From Nodosilinea sp. FACHB-141 (GTDB lineage Bacteria > Cyanobacteriota > Cyanobacteriia > Phormidesmidales > Phormidesmidaceae), in assembly GCF_014696135.1 (NCBI RefSeq), contig NZ_JACJPP010000022.1, positions 234,388 to 298,387 of the forward strand: DNA of 64,000 nt, written 5' to 3'. Both the position numbers and the translations under genes were made by a program. Below the pieces are notes generated by a model. That model made no database searches and had not been told where the DNA came from. It saw nothing but the letters and a program-made list of their open reading frames with translations. How positions within the stretch are numbered: the first letter of the stretch is position 1; each line of letters opens with the position of its first letter. Below are positions 63,858 through 64,000 of the stretch, piece after piece.

Positions 63858-64000
63858 ATGACCACGACTCTACAGCGGCGCGAGAGCGCCTCCCTGTGGG
63901 AGCAGTTTTGCCAGTGGGTGACCAGCACCGAGAACCGCCTGTATGTGGGCTGGTTCGGCGTGCTGATGATCCCCACCCTGCTAGCTGCGACCGCCTGCTT
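63858..64000 (+). CDS. psbA: Photosystem II D1 protein, N-terminal part (cut by the right edge)
   Basis: First 47 codons of D1: [40 protein letters not shown]. The match to cyanobacterial D1 is exact in pattern, entering the first membrane helix at LLAATAC. The rest lies right of the window. ATG 63858 with no strong Shine-Dalgarno. Confidence 0.98.
   Translation, partial: MTTTLQRRESASLWEQFCQWVTSTENRLYVGWFGVLMIPTLLAATAC

Overview
The window comes from a cyanobacterial chromosome. It carries psaC (photosystem I), the start of psbA (photosystem II D1), a cytochrome M homologue, a CRR6-type NDH-1 assembly factor and a D-glycerate 3-kinase of the photorespiratory cycle. The HIP1 octamer GCGATCGC occurs throughout, and many small cyanobacteria-only families (DUF1830, DUF751, DUF3352, DUF1517) are present. 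Base composition is moderately GC-rich. The gene set would suit a Leptolyngbya/Nodosilinea-like filament, but that placement is inference. I saw no rRNA, tRNA, CRISPR array, prophage or intact insertion sequence.

Layout. 0-8 kb: mostly minus-strand housekeeping genes (GXWXG protein, lipoprotein esterase, FAD oxidoreductase, ExbB-like channel, DUF2993, DAHP synthase, pyrH-frr), then a plus-strand phytol-kinase-like gene. 8-21 kb: proline iminopeptidase, Nnr repair enzyme, rhomboid, trpD, an OCP C-terminal-domain homologue, GH3 hydrolase-rbfA, Dam-like methylase and CRR6. 21-38 kb: ECF-like sigma factor, MBL hydrolase, ABC ATPase, radical SAM protein, a DICT/HD-GYP-like plus pentapeptide pair, a frameshifted arsH, DUF3352, glycerate kinase, and a convergent STAS / SpoIIE-phosphatase pair. 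38-50 kb: CocE hydrolase, secreted beta-domain proteins, Hsp20, cellulose-synthase-like GT2, NACHT membrane ATPase, rhodanese and racemase. 50-64 kb: psaC, MarR with a clear operator, secA, speA, the pstSCAB operon with a Pho box, a decayed stretch, cytM and psbA.

The most striking find is upstream of the DAHP synthase gene (5331-5662). A consensus-like promoter is followed by two consecutive short leader-peptide ORFs. One reads MIASVRAFYFWWQPSVHRS and the other encodes 21 residues, 8 of them aromatic. Each is followed by an intrinsic terminator whose 5' arm overlaps a mutually exclusive antiterminator hairpin. This is the logic of ribosome-mediated attenuation, present twice in series, and it would couple entry into the shikimate pathway to charged Phe/Tyr/Trp tRNA.

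Other regulatory elements read directly from sequence are a four-repeat Pho box far upstream of pstS, a terminator-like hairpin between pstS and pstC, a hairpin over the hsp20 ribosome binding site (possible RNA thermometer), a 35-bp MarR-type palindrome, and an orphan minus-strand terminator that may end a small RNA. All functional assignments rest on reading the translated sequence and recalled family motifs; no database search was run.
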